Positions 1 to 10,100 of a stretch of DNA of 64,000 bases are shown here, in pieces. This stretch comes from Paraliobacillus salinarum. GTDB taxonomy: Bacteria; Bacillota; Bacilli; Bacillales; Amphibacillaceae. Position 1 is the stretch's first letter, and every line of letters starts with the position of its first letter. Where the stretch lies: the NCBI RefSeq assembly GCF_014083865.1, contig NZ_JACEFA010000002.1:208196-272195 (forward strand), read 5' to 3'. The translations under genes were made by a program, and so were the position numbers. The notes under the pieces are model-generated. The model ran no database searches, was not told the origin of the DNA, and was given only the letters and a program-made list of their open reading frames with translations.

Positions 1-1
1 A

Positions 2-946
2 AGTGCCGGTACATATTTAGGTGTCGTATGGTCCCAAGCACAAGGCATTCTTGCTGATTCATACCAAGATGATGGAAGAGAAAATGGTTCTGACTTGAGA
101 GATAGCGGTGTTGACCCATCAGTTGATGATGTCTCCATTCTTTTTGTTGGTGTTGATCAAAGTGAAAAAAGAGCTGCTAAAAATCAAAGTAATGAACTTT
201 CTGATGCGTTGATTTTAGCTACATTGAATAAAGACGATAAAAGCGTAAAACTATTATCTATTCCGCGTGATTCTTATGTTTATGTTCCAGAGTTAGGATA
301 CAAAACAAAAATAAATCATGCACATTCCGCTGGTGGTGTAAGAGCTTCAATTGAAACAGTCGAGCAACTTTTTGATATACCAGTTGATTACTACGTTAAA
401 CTTAACTTCAACGCATTTATTGATGTTGTTGATGAATTAGATGGAATTACCGTTGATGTCCCTTATGAATTGCATGAACAAGACTCAAGAGATAAATCTG
501 ATGCTATTCACTTACTACCTGGAGAACAATTATTAAATGGTGAAGAAGCACTTGCTTTAGCACGTACTCGTAAACAAGATAACGATATTGAACGAGGTAA
601 ACGTCAGCAAGAGATAATTAAAGCAATGGTCGATAAAGCCGTTTCATTTAATACCTTGCTTAATATACATGACTTGATGAAAGCTGTTGGTGATAATATG
701 TCAACAAACATGTCATTTAACGAAATCAAAAGCTTCGTATCTTATGGAACAAAAGGAAATCTAGATATTGAATCATTAAGTTTAAAAGGGAATGACTTGT
801 GGTCTGATCGCTATTATTACGAACTAAGTGAAGAAGATGTTCAAGAAAAACAACAGATTCTTAAACAACATCTTGGTCTCAGTGATTTTTCAACACAAAA
901 AGAGGAAGAAAGCGATCTAGATAACTCAACTTCCTTGAATCAATAA
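2..946 (+). CDS. LytR-CpsA-Psr (LCP) wall-polymer ligase, 5' end outside the window
   Basis: This is an LCP-family phosphotransferase, the enzyme type that attaches undecaprenyl-linked teichoic acid or other wall polymers to peptidoglycan on the outer membrane face. The reading frame is open to the left edge, so the cytoplasmic tail and transmembrane anchor are missing; a TTG at 95 is internal and not a start. Visible family motifs are a VDQSEKR segment after the anchor, the conserved SIPRDSYV stretch whose Arg/Asp bind pyrophosphate lipid, KINHAHSAGG, and LARTRKQDNDIERGKRQQ, the usual arginine-rich motif. About 314 codons are present, close to a full-length family member of 300-350. Neighbours downstream are teichoic acid genes, which fits. 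Which LCP paralogue (TagT/U/V type) cannot be decided. Confidence 0.9.
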   Translation, partial: SAGTYLGVVWSQAQGILADSYQDDGRENGSDLRDSGVDPSVDDVSILFVGVDQSEKRAAKNQSNELSDALILATLNKDDKSVKLLSIPRDSYVYVPELGYKTKINHAHSAGGVRASIETVEQLFDIPVDYYVKLNFNAFIDVVDELDGITVDVPYELHEQDSRDKSDAIHLLPGEQLLNGEEALALARTRKQDNDIERGKRQQEIIKAMVDKAVSFNTLLNIHDLMKAVGDNMSTNMSFNEIKSFVSYGTKGNLDIESLSLKGNDLWSDRYYYELSEEDVQEKQQILKQHLGLSDFSTQKEEESDLDNSTSLNQ

Positions 947-1037
947 TTTTGAATAACTAGAAACCAAATTAAATATAGCTTAATTTATTAAATAGAGCAG
1001 TTGCGCAATAAGAGGATACAACTAAATAATGACCATG

Positions 1038-1083
1038 AAAAGCCGAATCATAATCCATTTTTGGAACATGATTCGGCTTTTTA
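1038..1083 (+). terminator. Intrinsic terminator after the LCP gene
   Basis: A 14-bp stem (AAAGCCGAATCAT at 1038 pairing with ATGATTCGGCTTT ending near 1081) is followed by a T-rich run. It lies about 95 bp after the LCP stop codon and before the next plus-strand gene. Confidence 0.85.
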
Positions 1084-1303
1084 ATTTCATCGAGGTTAAT
1101 TTAACTGCGGAAATGCATGACACTTGCTAAATCCTAAACTCTATCTTTTTTGCTTATTGCATAGCTTACAAATCAAAGCCTATTTAAAAATGTCAAATGT
1201 TGTTTGAATTTAAGTTAAAGAAGGCAGTTATCTGAATATTTCATCTTTACCATTTTGAAAATATAGTATTTTAATAGTTCAATATTTGTGTTAAAATTCC
1301 AAT

Positions 1304-1317
1304 TGTTAGCGTTTACA
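1304..1317 (+). promoter_or_regulatory. Candidate CcpA cre box upstream of the SLH cyclic phosphodiesterase
   Basis: TGTTAGCGTTTACA matches the Bacillus catabolite-responsive element consensus TGWAANCGNTNWCA at all but one position. It ends about 10 bp before the AGGAGG ribosome binding site (1328-1333), so bound CcpA would sit in the leader or core promoter and block expression when preferred carbon is present. No convincing -35/-10 pair was identified here. Confidence 0.5.
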
Positions 1318-1341
1318 AAATTATAATAGGAGGTATTTATA

Positions 1342-3834
1342 TTGAAAAAGCTAGGTATATTTAAATTGCTTCTTCTAATAGTTTTGGTTATTCTACCAAT
1401 CTCTGTTAGTGCTGCAAATGACGATGTAATTGTCGATTTACGTTTAATGGAAACTACCGACATACATAGTCATGTAATGAATTATGATTATTTTAGTGGT
1501 AGTCAAGACGAAACAATTGGTCTGGTGAATGTTGCAACCTTAGTCAACAAGGTTAGAGCAGAACATAAGAACACACTTCTTTTTGATAATGGCGATCTGA
1601 TTCAAGGAAATCCAATGGCGGATTATATTGTCAACGAAAATGTCCTAGATCAAAATAATAATGTCCACCCTGTCTACAAAGTTATGAATCTATTACAGTA
1701 TGATGCAGCAAACTTCGGTAATCATGAATTTAATTATGGACTTGAATTTTTACAAAAAGCTGTATCTGGTTCTGATTTTCCTTATGTAAATGCTAACGTA
1801 TATAAGGACAATGGGAAGTTTGAAGAGAACTATTTTAATCCTTATGTAATTTTAGATAAAGAGGTTACTGATCAAAATGGTAACAAACATACCATTAAAG
1901 TTGGTGTTATCGGGTTTACACCACCAAAAATTATGGTATGGGATAAAAGTAACCTAGAAGGTAAAGTAATAACTAGAGATCTAAAAGAAACAGCTGATGA
2001 ATTTGTTCCTAAGATGAAAGCTGAAGGTGCTGATGTAATTGTTGGTATTCCACACTCTGGTTTAGGTTCTATTAATGATTATACACATGGTGCAGAAAAT
2101 GCTACGTATGAGCTTTCAAAAGTAAAAGATATGGATGCTCTATTATTCGGACACTCTCACCAAGCATTTCCAAGTGATTATTATGCTTCGCTTGATGGAA
2201 AACATAATATCGATTTAGAAAAAGGTACAATAAATGGCGTTCAAACAGTACAAGCTGGTTTCTGGGGATCACACCTTGGTATAGCCGATTTAAAACTTAA
2301 GAAAACTGCTGAAGGTTGGGATGTTGTTGGTGGTCAATCAATAGTGGAACCAATCTATGACTCAGCAACGGATAAGCCACTTGTTGAACCTGATCAAGAA
2401 GCAATTGATCTAGTAAAAGACGATCATGAAGGTACAAAAAATTATGTATCTACTCCAGTAGGAAAAACAGAAGTGCCATTATTTAGCTACTTTGCGCAAG
2501 TAATGGATGATCCGACTGTTCAAATTGTAAGTGATGCTCAATTAGCATATATTAATAAATATATCCAAGGAACAGAATTTGAAGATCTGCCAGTATTATC
2601 TGCAGCAGCTCCTTTTAAAGCTGGACGAGATGGAGTAAGTGATTACACTGATATTCCTGCTGGTGGGTTAGCTATTAAGGACACAACGTCACTTTATAAA
2701 TATCCTAATACTGTTCGTGCAGCTAAATTAACAGGTGCACAGGTTATTGATTGGTTAGAGTGGAGTGCTGGTCAGTTCTATCAAATTGATCCAACATCAG
2801 ATAAGCCACAAGAGCTTGTAGATACAAAATTCCGCAGCTATAATTTTGATGTAATGGATGGTTTAACATATGAGGTTGATGTAACAGTACCTCCAAAATA
2901 TACAGCTGATGGAGAGTTAATAAATCCAGATAGCAACCGTATTGTCAATGTGAAACATAACGAACAACCAATTGACACAGCAAAAGAGTTCCTTGTTGTA
3001 ACAAATAATCACAGAGCAACATCCAAGTTTGCTAATCCTGATGGTAACAATATTGTTATTGAATCACCAGATGAAACTAGACAAGTACTAATTAATTATA
3101 TTAGTGGTCACGATTCAATCAATCCACAAGCTGATAATAACTGGTCATTTGCTAGCATCGATGGTTCTCCAGAACTTATTTTTAGATCCGCTCCTGGTGG
3201 AGAAAAGTATGCAGCAAATATGGATCAAATCGAATTTGTTAAAAAGCGTGATGACGGATATGCAGACTTCAAATTCTCTGTACAGAACAATGAAATACCA
3301 AACAAAGAATTCCCTGATGTTCCAGAAGGGCATTGGGCAAAAGAAGCAATAAACAGATTGTTCAACCAGGGTATTATTAAAGGCTATGAAACTGGGAATT
3401 TCGAACCTAAAAACGAAATTACTCGTGCGCACTTCGCAATGCTTCTAGTTCGTGCATTAGAGCTTGAAGGTGAAGCTACTCATCCATTTAGTGACCTTAG
3501 TGGTTATGCAGAAGCTGAAGTTGCTCTTGCTTACGAACATGGTTTAGTAAAAGGTTATCCAGATGGTACTTTCAAGCCAGATGTTCCAATTAAGCGTGAA
3601 GCAATTGCTGCTATGATGTTAAGAGCGTATAATGTAAAAAATAATACCACTTATTTAGCAACAGAGGATTATCACTTCTCTGATGAAAAGGAAATCGCTC
3701 CTTATTTTGATGATGCAGTAGACGCAGTATACGAGCTTGAATTAATGGAAGGTATGGGTAATAATATATTCGCTCCAAAGAATAACTCAACTAGAGCGGA
3801 AGCAGCAACAGCAGTAGATAGACTTCTTCCTTAA
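1342..3834 (+). CDS. SLH-anchored 2',3'-cyclic-nucleotide 2'-phosphodiesterase/3'-nucleotidase
   Basis: A secreted CpdB/YfkN-type metallophosphoesterase predicted to hydrolyse 2',3'-cyclic nucleotides and 3'-nucleotides at the cell surface. The start is a TTG at 1342 with AGGAGG 8 bases upstream. Residues 1-25 are a signal peptide (MKKLGIF... ending SVSAA). The metal-site motifs are TTDIHSH (about residue 34), DNGDLIQG, GNHEFNYG and GHSHQAF. A C-terminal 5'-nucleotidase-type substrate domain follows (about 370-600), and then three SLH modules occupy about 660-830 (FPDVPEGHWAKEAI, GYPDGTFKPD, ITRAH-type motifs). The SLH modules should bind pyruvylated secondary wall polymer made with CsaB (13.2 kb). 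The gene is monocistronic between terminators. Catalytic assignment is from motifs; exact substrate preference is inferred. Confidence 0.9.
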   Translation: MKKLGIFKLLLLIVLVILPISVSAANDDVIVDLRLMETTDIHSHVMNYDYFSGSQDETIGLVNVATLVNKVRAEHKNTLLFDNGDLIQGNPMADYIVNENVLDQNNNVHPVYKVMNLLQYDAANFGNHEFNYGLEFLQKAVSGSDFPYVNANVYKDNGKFEENYFNPYVILDKEVTDQNGNKHTIKVGVIGFTPPKIMVWDKSNLEGKVITRDLKETADEFVPKMKAEGADVIVGIPHSGLGSINDYTHGAENATYELSKVKDMDALLFGHSHQAFPSDYYASLDGKHNIDLEKGTINGVQTVQAGFWGSHLGIADLKLKKTAEGWDVVGGQSIVEPIYDSATDKPLVEPDQEAIDLVKDDHEGTKNYVSTPVGKTEVPLFSYFAQVMDDPTVQIVSDAQLAYINKYIQGTEFEDLPVLSAAAPFKAGRDGVSDYTDIPAGGLAIKDTTSLYKYPNTVRAAKLTGAQVIDWLEWSAGQFYQIDPTSDKPQELVDTKFRSYNFDVMDGLTYEVDVTVPPKYTADGELINPDSNRIVNVKHNEQPIDTAKEFLVVTNNHRATSKFANPDGNNIVIESPDETRQVLINYISGHDSINPQADNNWSFASIDGSPELIFRSAPGGEKYAANMDQIEFVKKRDDGYADFKFSVQNNEIPNKEFPDVPEGHWAKEAINRLFNQGIIKGYETGNFEPKNEITRAHFAMLLVRALELEGEATHPFSDLSGYAEAEVALAYEHGLVKGYPDGTFKPDVPIKREAIAAMMLRAYNVKNNTTYLATEDYHFSDEKEIAPYFDDAVDAVYELELMEGMGNNIFAPKNNSTRAEAATAVDRLLP

Positions 3835-3995
3835 ATATTAAGAGTATACAATTTATATATAAAAATGCAGTTTATTATCGATTAGAAGATTACTCATAAA
3901 TTGATTATTTGACATATCACACAATGGTGTCAGAGGAAACACATACGTTGATTCCCTTTTAGTTTAATCGTGTGTCTTGTTATAATGCTTAACAC

Positions 3996-4026
3996 AAGAG
4001 ATTAGCTCGAATCGAGCTAATCTCTT
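3996..4026 (+). terminator. Hairpin terminator after the cyclic phosphodiesterase gene
   Basis: A perfect 15-bp inverted repeat (AAGAGATTAGCTCGA and its complement around one base) lies about 160 bp after the stop. The T-run after it is weak (ATTCTTTATT), so efficiency is uncertain. Apart from this hairpin and the tagH terminator, nothing else was recognised in the 366-bp gene-free interval 3835-4200. Confidence 0.6.
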
Positions 4027-4166
4027 ATTCTTTATTGACATAGCGCAGACTCCATTCAAAAATAAGCTGAATACCAATATCTACATATTTATTTTTCCAT
4101 AGCCACCATAAACACACTCGGAACTTTTACTTGTTGAAGTTTGAAATTTGAGCATGTTAATCGAAC

Positions 4167-4193
4167 TAAAAAATCCTCATCATTGAGATGAGG
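4167..4193 (-). terminator. Intrinsic terminator after tagH
   Basis: On the minus strand CCTCATC and GATGAGG form a 7-bp stem with a 5-base loop, followed by ATTTTTT. It sits just past the tagH stop codon. Confidence 0.85.
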
Positions 4194-4200
4194 ACGAAAA

Positions 4201-4992
4201 TTAGTTTAGTACGTGTTGAGCCAATACTTGTTCTTTATAATCATCTTTTTCTTTCTTAGTCATCTTTTTGAATTTGTTAATAAATTCCTCGTATTGAGGC
4301 AATATCTCATCGACCGAACCAAATGCTCTAACTGTACCAAATTCCAACCAAAGGATTTTTTCACAAAACTGCTTCATTTGACCTAACGAATGACTCACAA
4401 AAATCATTGTTTTACCTTTTGCTTTAAATTCCTTCATCTTAGCTAAGCTCTTCTCAGCAAATGCCTTGTCACCTACAGATAAAGCTTCATCAATAATTAG
4501 AATATCAGGATCTACATTAACAGATATCGCAAAACCTAATCGAGATTTCATACCGCTGGAATATGATTTAACAGGTTGATCAATGAATTGTTCTAATTCC
4601 GCAAATTCTATAATGCTAGGCTCAAGCTTTTTAATTTGATTTTTATTAAATCCTAACATCAATAATTTTAATTCAATATTGTCTCTGCCACTTAAATCTC
4701 CTTTTAGACCAGATGCAACAGCGATTAACGAGGCTTGTCCATTTACTGTAACGTTACCTTTTGTTTCTGGAACTATACCTGCAATAATATTAGAAAGAGT
4801 GGATTTACCAGAACCGTTAGTACCTACAAATCCAATTACATCTCCTTTGTTTGCTTCAAAGCTAACGCCTCTAAGCGCATAGAAATCTTCCCCATAATTT
4901 CTAGGGAATAACAAGTCTAAAATTCGTTCACCTGGACTGTTATACAATTTATATTTTTTTGTTACATCGTCTACTACAATCGATTTATTCAT
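4201..4992 (-). CDS. tagH: Teichoic acid export ABC transporter, ATP-binding subunit
   Basis: This is the ATPase of the two-part exporter that moves lipid-linked wall teichoic acid across the membrane. The start is the ATG at 4992, preceded by AAAGGAG; a longer frame reaching 5061 lacks a ribosome binding site and would overlap tagG. The Walker A motif is GTNGSGKST at residues 57-65, the signature region SSGMKSRLGFAISV, and Walker B LIIDEA. At 263 residues it is the short form, lacking the extracytoplasmic extension of the 527-residue B. subtilis TagH. It lies 16 bp downstream of the permease gene and shares its operon. The family is also used for O-antigen and capsule export, but the surrounding CDP-glycerol transferases favour teichoic acid. 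Confidence 0.9.
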   Translation of the reverse strand: MNKSIVVDDVTKKYKLYNSPGERILDLLFPRNYGEDFYALRGVSFEANKGDVIGFVGTNGSGKSTLSNIIAGIVPETKGNVTVNGQASLIAVASGLKGDLSGRDNIELKLLMLGFNKNQIKKLEPSIIEFAELEQFIDQPVKSYSSGMKSRLGFAISVNVDPDILIIDEALSVGDKAFAEKSLAKMKEFKAKGKTMIFVSHSLGQMKQFCEKILWLEFGTVRAFGSVDEILPQYEEFINKFKKMTKKEKDDYKEQVLAQHVLN

Positions 4993-5008
4993 AGTAACTC
5001 CTTTATTT

Positions 5009-5836
5009 TTAAAGAAAATCGATAAAATGTCTTCGAAACTTAACATGTAAGTTTGAACCAATTATAAACAACACAAGCGTGATACCCCAAAAGTATAGAG
5101 TATATTGCCAATTATCAATTAAATACCAGTTCAATCCAAGAAAACCTGCTCTATATCCTTCTATTAGATAGTAAAGTGGGTTAATTTTCATAATAATTTT
5201 GATCCAACCATCAAGATTTGAAGTATCTACACTCCAAAGGATTGGAGAAAGATATAATAACATTCTAAGAGAAGCATTAAGAAACATGTGTACATCTCTA
5301 ATAATTGTTGACAACGTTGATGTTATCAATGATAAGGCATAACTAAAGGCAACTGTAGCAAATAAAAAATAGAATATTTGTAGATAGTATATATTGAAAT
5401 AAAATCCCATTATATTCAAAATAATAATTGTAATTACGACCATTATGACGTGTATATACAGCTGAGAAAAAATAACAAAGTTTGGTATAACACTCATAGG
5501 AAAATTCATTTTCGATAGCATTCTAAGTCTTGTGTACACAGATTTCGAACCTTTAATGGTGGATTGATAAAAGAAAAACCATAAAATGAAACCTGTTAAC
5601 ATCCAAGGTAGAAAAGGGACAAAATTATCAGGTGCTACCTCTACTTCGGGTCTCTGTCTGATACCATAACCAAAAACAAACCAATATATCCCAATTTGTA
5701 TTAAAGGGTTTATTACTTCCCAAGCCATACCTAGATAATTTGTGTTATTAGCACTTTTGAGCTCATATAATGATAATCTTCTTATCAAATAAAAATGATT
5801 GATTTGTTCTTTTAAAACTAGCAGTGGGGATCTCAT
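5009..5836 (-). CDS. tagG: Teichoic acid export ABC transporter, permease subunit
   Basis: An ABC-2 type permease with six predicted membrane segments that pairs with TagH to export the undecaprenyl-linked polymer. The start is ATG at 5836 (MRSPLLVLKEQ) with AGAAAGGAAA upstream; an in-frame ATG at 5875 has no ribosome binding site. The length of 275 residues matches the family. Recognisable features are the amphipathic N-terminal helix before the first membrane span, YLGMAWEVINPLIQIGIYW, and the conserved loop NPLYYLIEGYR near the C terminus. It is immediately upstream of tagH on the same strand. Confidence 0.88.
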   Translation of the reverse strand: MRSPLLVLKEQINHFYLIRRLSLYELKSANNTNYLGMAWEVINPLIQIGIYWFVFGYGIRQRPEVEVAPDNFVPFLPWMLTGFILWFFFYQSTIKGSKSVYTRLRMLSKMNFPMSVIPNFVIFSQLYIHVIMVVITIIILNIMGFYFNIYYLQIFYFLFATVAFSYALSLITSTLSTIIRDVHMFLNASLRMLLYLSPILWSVDTSNLDGWIKIIMKINPLYYLIEGYRAGFLGLNWYLIDNWQYTLYFWGITLVLFIIGSNLHVKFRRHFIDFL

Positions 5837-5921
5837 AATTGTTTCCTTTCTGTAACACCATAAAATACTTACCAAAGTATACTAATTAAACGAAAAAAAC
5901 ACAACTATAATGTGTATGAAT

Positions 5922-7100
5922 TTAATTGAAAACTTTGTTAACAACTCTCTCACTGGATCTTCCGTTTTCTAAATAACAAAATTTTCGATTGAAAGTTTTT
6001 ACCTTCTCAGATATATAAAGTGTCTCACTTATTTTATCTATTTCTTTAATTAAATCAGTTGTTGTTTGAACTAGAGGTCCTGGTGCATCCTGTTCTAAGT
6101 CAAAATAAAAACCTCTTAGTTTCTGTTTGTATTTTTGTAAATCGTAAGTATAAAAGATCATTGGTCTGTTTAGGTTTGCGTAATCAAAAAAGACTGATGA
6201 ATAATCTGTTATTAAAACATCAGATACAAGATATAAATCTCTTATATCTTTGTAATTAGAAAAGTCATATGCAAAGCCTTTGTAATTTTCTATGTTTAGA
6301 TTTTCAGCTACAAGATAATGCATCCTAAAAAGAATTATCCATTCATCACCTAGTTTTTGATTTAACAGATCTAGATCTATATTAATGCTGAATTTATATT
6401 TACCTTTAGAATAAAACTCATCATCTCTCCAAGTAGGGGCATATAAAAGAACTTTTTTATTCTTTGGTAAATCCATATTATTTTTCAAGGAATTGATCAT
6501 ATTCCTATTGTTATTATTCAATAAATAGTCATTCCTTGGATAACCAGACTCAATAATTTCACCGTTATAGCCAAACGCTCTTTTGAAAATTTCAGTAGAG
6601 TATGCATTAGGCGAAATTAAATAATCCCATTTAACGGACTCATTAACAAAATTTTTTTTATATTCTTTAGTATTTGTACCAGGCATATGTACCTTTTGTA
6701 TGTCTAATCCTAATTTTTTTAAAGGTGTACCATGCCAAGTTTGTATATATGTTGTATGAGCAGGTTTAGGGATCCATAAAGGAAGCCTACTATTAATTAC
6801 CCAATATTCCGCTCTTGCCATGTTTACTAGCCATTTCAATGAAAATCGATTCAAATATTTTTTTTTATCATCATTTTTCAGTTGAAGTTCATACCTTTTA
6901 TCAATACTCCAATATAATTTATAGTTAGGATGATTCTTCAAAAGATACTCATACAAAGCTAATGGATTATCACTAATTTGTTTTCCGTGAAAGCTTTCAA
7001 AAATTACCGAATCTTTTTTGGCAGGTAACTTAGAGATTACATAAAAAACGAATTTATATATTTTTAAAATTATCTTTCTACGCTTTAAAAAACCCCGCAT
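5922..7100 (-). CDS. CDP-glycerol glycerophosphotransferase (TagB/TagF-like)
   Basis: A cytoplasmic-face GT-B enzyme transferring glycerol phosphate from CDP-glycerol to a growing teichoic acid chain. Its 392 residues contain the family motifs TWHGTPLKKLG, SGYPRNDYL, LYAPTWRDDEF, FRMHY and ITDYSSVFFDY. There is an N-terminal basic/hydrophobic segment (MRGFLKRRK then a hydrophobic stretch) suited to membrane association. The start at 7100 has GGAG about 9 bases upstream. It sits between tagG and the large fusion gene on the same strand. It is shorter than B. subtilis TagF (746 residues) and equals one catalytic domain, so it could be a primase, a polymerase or a side-chain transferase; sequence alone does not decide. 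Confidence 0.85.
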   Translation of the reverse strand: MRGFLKRRKIILKIYKFVFYVISKLPAKKDSVIFESFHGKQISDNPLALYEYLLKNHPNYKLYWSIDKRYELQLKNDDKKKYLNRFSLKWLVNMARAEYWVINSRLPLWIPKPAHTTYIQTWHGTPLKKLGLDIQKVHMPGTNTKEYKKNFVNESVKWDYLISPNAYSTEIFKRAFGYNGEIIESGYPRNDYLLNNNNRNMINSLKNNMDLPKNKKVLLYAPTWRDDEFYSKGKYKFSINIDLDLLNQKLGDEWIILFRMHYLVAENLNIENYKGFAYDFSNYKDIRDLYLVSDVLITDYSSVFFDYANLNRPMIFYTYDLQKYKQKLRGFYFDLEQDAPGPLVQTTTDLIKEIDKISETLYISEKVKTFNRKFCYLENGRSSERVVNKVFN

Positions 7101-7129
7101 ACCATTCGCTCCAATCTTTTAATGCAACC

Positions 7130-7178
7130 ATTAAAATAATAATGTTAAGGAAATATCCCCTAACATTATTATTTTAAT
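7130..7178 (-). terminator. AT-rich 18-bp hairpin after the fusion glycosyltransferase gene
   Basis: ATTAAAATAATAATGTTA (7130-7147) pairs perfectly with 7161-7178 around an AGG...CCCC loop, directly after the stop codon of the minus-strand gene. The long stem is convincing, though it has no extended T-run on either side. Confidence 0.6.
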
Positions 7179-10100
7179 CTATTTCAAAGCTTTATAAAAG
7201 GTTTTCATAGCCTTTTCGTTGTACTTATTGGAATAAAATACACCATTATGTGTGTTTCTTTCAATAATAAATTTGTTTAATCCCTCAATCAAACCATCAA
7301 CACTATCTTCAACCAATAATCCATACTTACCATCTTCAAGGACAGTTCTATTTGCAACAATGTCTGTAGCAATAATGTTCATTTCTAGCGTTAGTGCTTC
7401 CAGAAGAACCATTGGTTGGCCTTCATAATGCGAAGAGAGAACAAAGCAATCACATTTTTTCATAAACTCAAAAGGATTCTCTAATTGCCCAACCAAGTAA
7501 ACATTGTTGGAAAGGTTTAATTCTATTATTAACTTTTGCAAATCTGCTTTAAGAGGTCCTGAACCCAAGATATACAATTTACATTTATCATTCTTTTTCA
7601 CTATCTCTGCAAAGGATTTAATTAGATTATCTTGCGCCTTCTCTGGTGATAGTCTTCCCATATTCACGAAGCTAATATTATCAGTCGTTGGGTAAGGAAT
7701 AAATTTTTCATCAGCTTCAAAACCTAAGATTTCTATGATAGAGATATATTCACTTTCAATCCAACCTATCTCCTTACCTTCAAATTCTACAAAAGAGTAC
7801 TCTGCAAATTGTGTTGTAAGCTCTTTCGTTACTATAACTTGAGTGCCTTCTGAAATACTTATATTCCCTTTACGTTTTTCATACATACTCAAAGGATCTG
7901 AATAAAATGAATCAATAGTTGACACATTGGTTATCCCTATTTTTTTAACAACTTCATTTTTCAGTTCTATTGGTTCTTCTACATATTTAACAGCCTTATT
8001 ATTTAACCATCCTTTTATCTCATCTTTTATTACATAATGATATTTACCGTTAACTGTTTTACTAGTTTTTTTGATGAGCACATTTGTATTTAATAGTTCT
8101 TCAGCAGCCATTATTTCTTTGGCCTTTGGATGTGGGGATGGCTTTGACCATAGTTTATAATTTTCAGGATTAGATATAACAGCTATTTTATTACTTTCGT
8201 ATTCCCTTAATATCCTGTTATCAATATTTTTTATAAAAAATCTATGCTTGTAATGGTTTAATGATTTTCTAAGCTTTTTATCTACCTTAGAAAATAAGGA
8301 ATCTTTTGTGTTGTACTCTTTAACTGTTTTTAAAGCTGAATTATCAATCCATCCAATTTTAGTTTGGTTAATATAAATACGACTATAGGAGCTATGTTGT
8401 GTCTTTACTTCTTCATTAATATATACCATTATGTCTTTATAATCGTAACTATTTGACACCTTTTTTACTCTCTTTAATTTAAAAGGTTTATTCCATATAT
8501 CATTGTTACGAGGCCATTTAACTATAGCTAGTTTATTTAACTCTTTTCTTTCAAGAATACTATCTGGTAAAATCGCAAAATTACATTCTTCCATCCAGCC
8601 TATTATCAGGTTTTTATGTTTAAATTTATAAAAAACTTTATCACCAACAATAGCCTTTCTCTGTATCGTAACTTCTTCACCTTCATATTCTATTGCATCA
8701 CATATAATATTATCTATTTCACAAATAGGTCTTCTTAGCACTTTACTATTTTGTTCAGGCTTTACAATAGACCGTGCTTTATAATTAGAGTAATCAATTA
8801 TTGGTTCACTTTGTTCACTAGTGGTTTCTTCTGATTTGTTTTCACCGCTTAGATGAAGTATTTTATCTGGGTTTATGGAATTAAGTATATAATCAAATTT
8901 TTCTTCATTGGCGAACTGCAAAAGGTTCTTTTTGTTAAGTTCCATTGTCCCTTTAGATACACTAACTAATTTATCAAATTTATTGTATATAGAAAACAAA
9001 CCTCTTAAATTCTGTCTGTGCGGACGTTTTCCGTTAACTGTGCGTTCACTATCAGACAATAAATCATTGTGCATATAACATAATTTCTTTTTCGCATCTA
9101 TACTAATAATATATTTCGCCCAAAAGAAACTATATCCACTAAAATCAATTCCATAATCAAATTCACTATTCCCAAACAATCTTCTAACTTCTCTTTTATA
9201 TGCAGATTCCGGATATAATTTCTTTTCCGCTTTCCGAAATACACCTCTATTTTTAATCAGTTTATCCCTGTAAACTTCATTAAGTTTATAGGATGGTACT
9301 CCTAATTTAAATAAAAACCTCACATTTTCATTTACTTTATTCAAATTGTTTAAAACTTCGGGTGATTTTGGGGTTTTCATAAAACAACTTACATCATATT
9401 TTGTATAATCTATATTGTCCAATAAGTTTATCACTGAACTCGTGATCCCATTATTAGCCATACCACCCGGGTATAACACTATCTTTTCCTTTTTATTATC
9501 TAAATTGTTTATCACTTTTATATTGGTAGTCTCATTTAAGAATAAATAATCAACTAGCCTTTTAGTTACATTTCCATCATCATAATTAACAAATTTCTCT
9601 TTCATACTTTTATAATTAATCTGATACTGACTTTGTTTGTGTGTTTTATTTTTAATAGCATATATTAAATCTTTAATGTTCAAGCATACAGGTCCAGGTA
9701 ATTCCTCATCTTTAAAGTATTTTTGTCTTTCTTCATTGTATTCATCTTCATCAAGAGTATAAAAGACTATTGGCTTATCTGTAACTAGATAGTCAAAAAA
9801 GATACTTGAATAATCTGTAATGAGTAAATCAACCAAACCTAATAATTGATTAGTATCTACGTAATCAGGAATAAGGCATTCTTTCAATTCTAAATGCTTC
9901 ACTGCTTCATCATATAAAAATGGGTGAACCTTTACCAATACATTAAACTCATTCCCTAAGTGCGTATTAAGCGTTTCAATATCGGCCATGATTTGATATA
10001 TATCATTACTTACCTTGTTTACACTCTTTCCTTTCCATGTAGGAGCATAGAGAATTGTTGATTTATTAGCATCTATTTTTAATCCATATTCAGATATCTC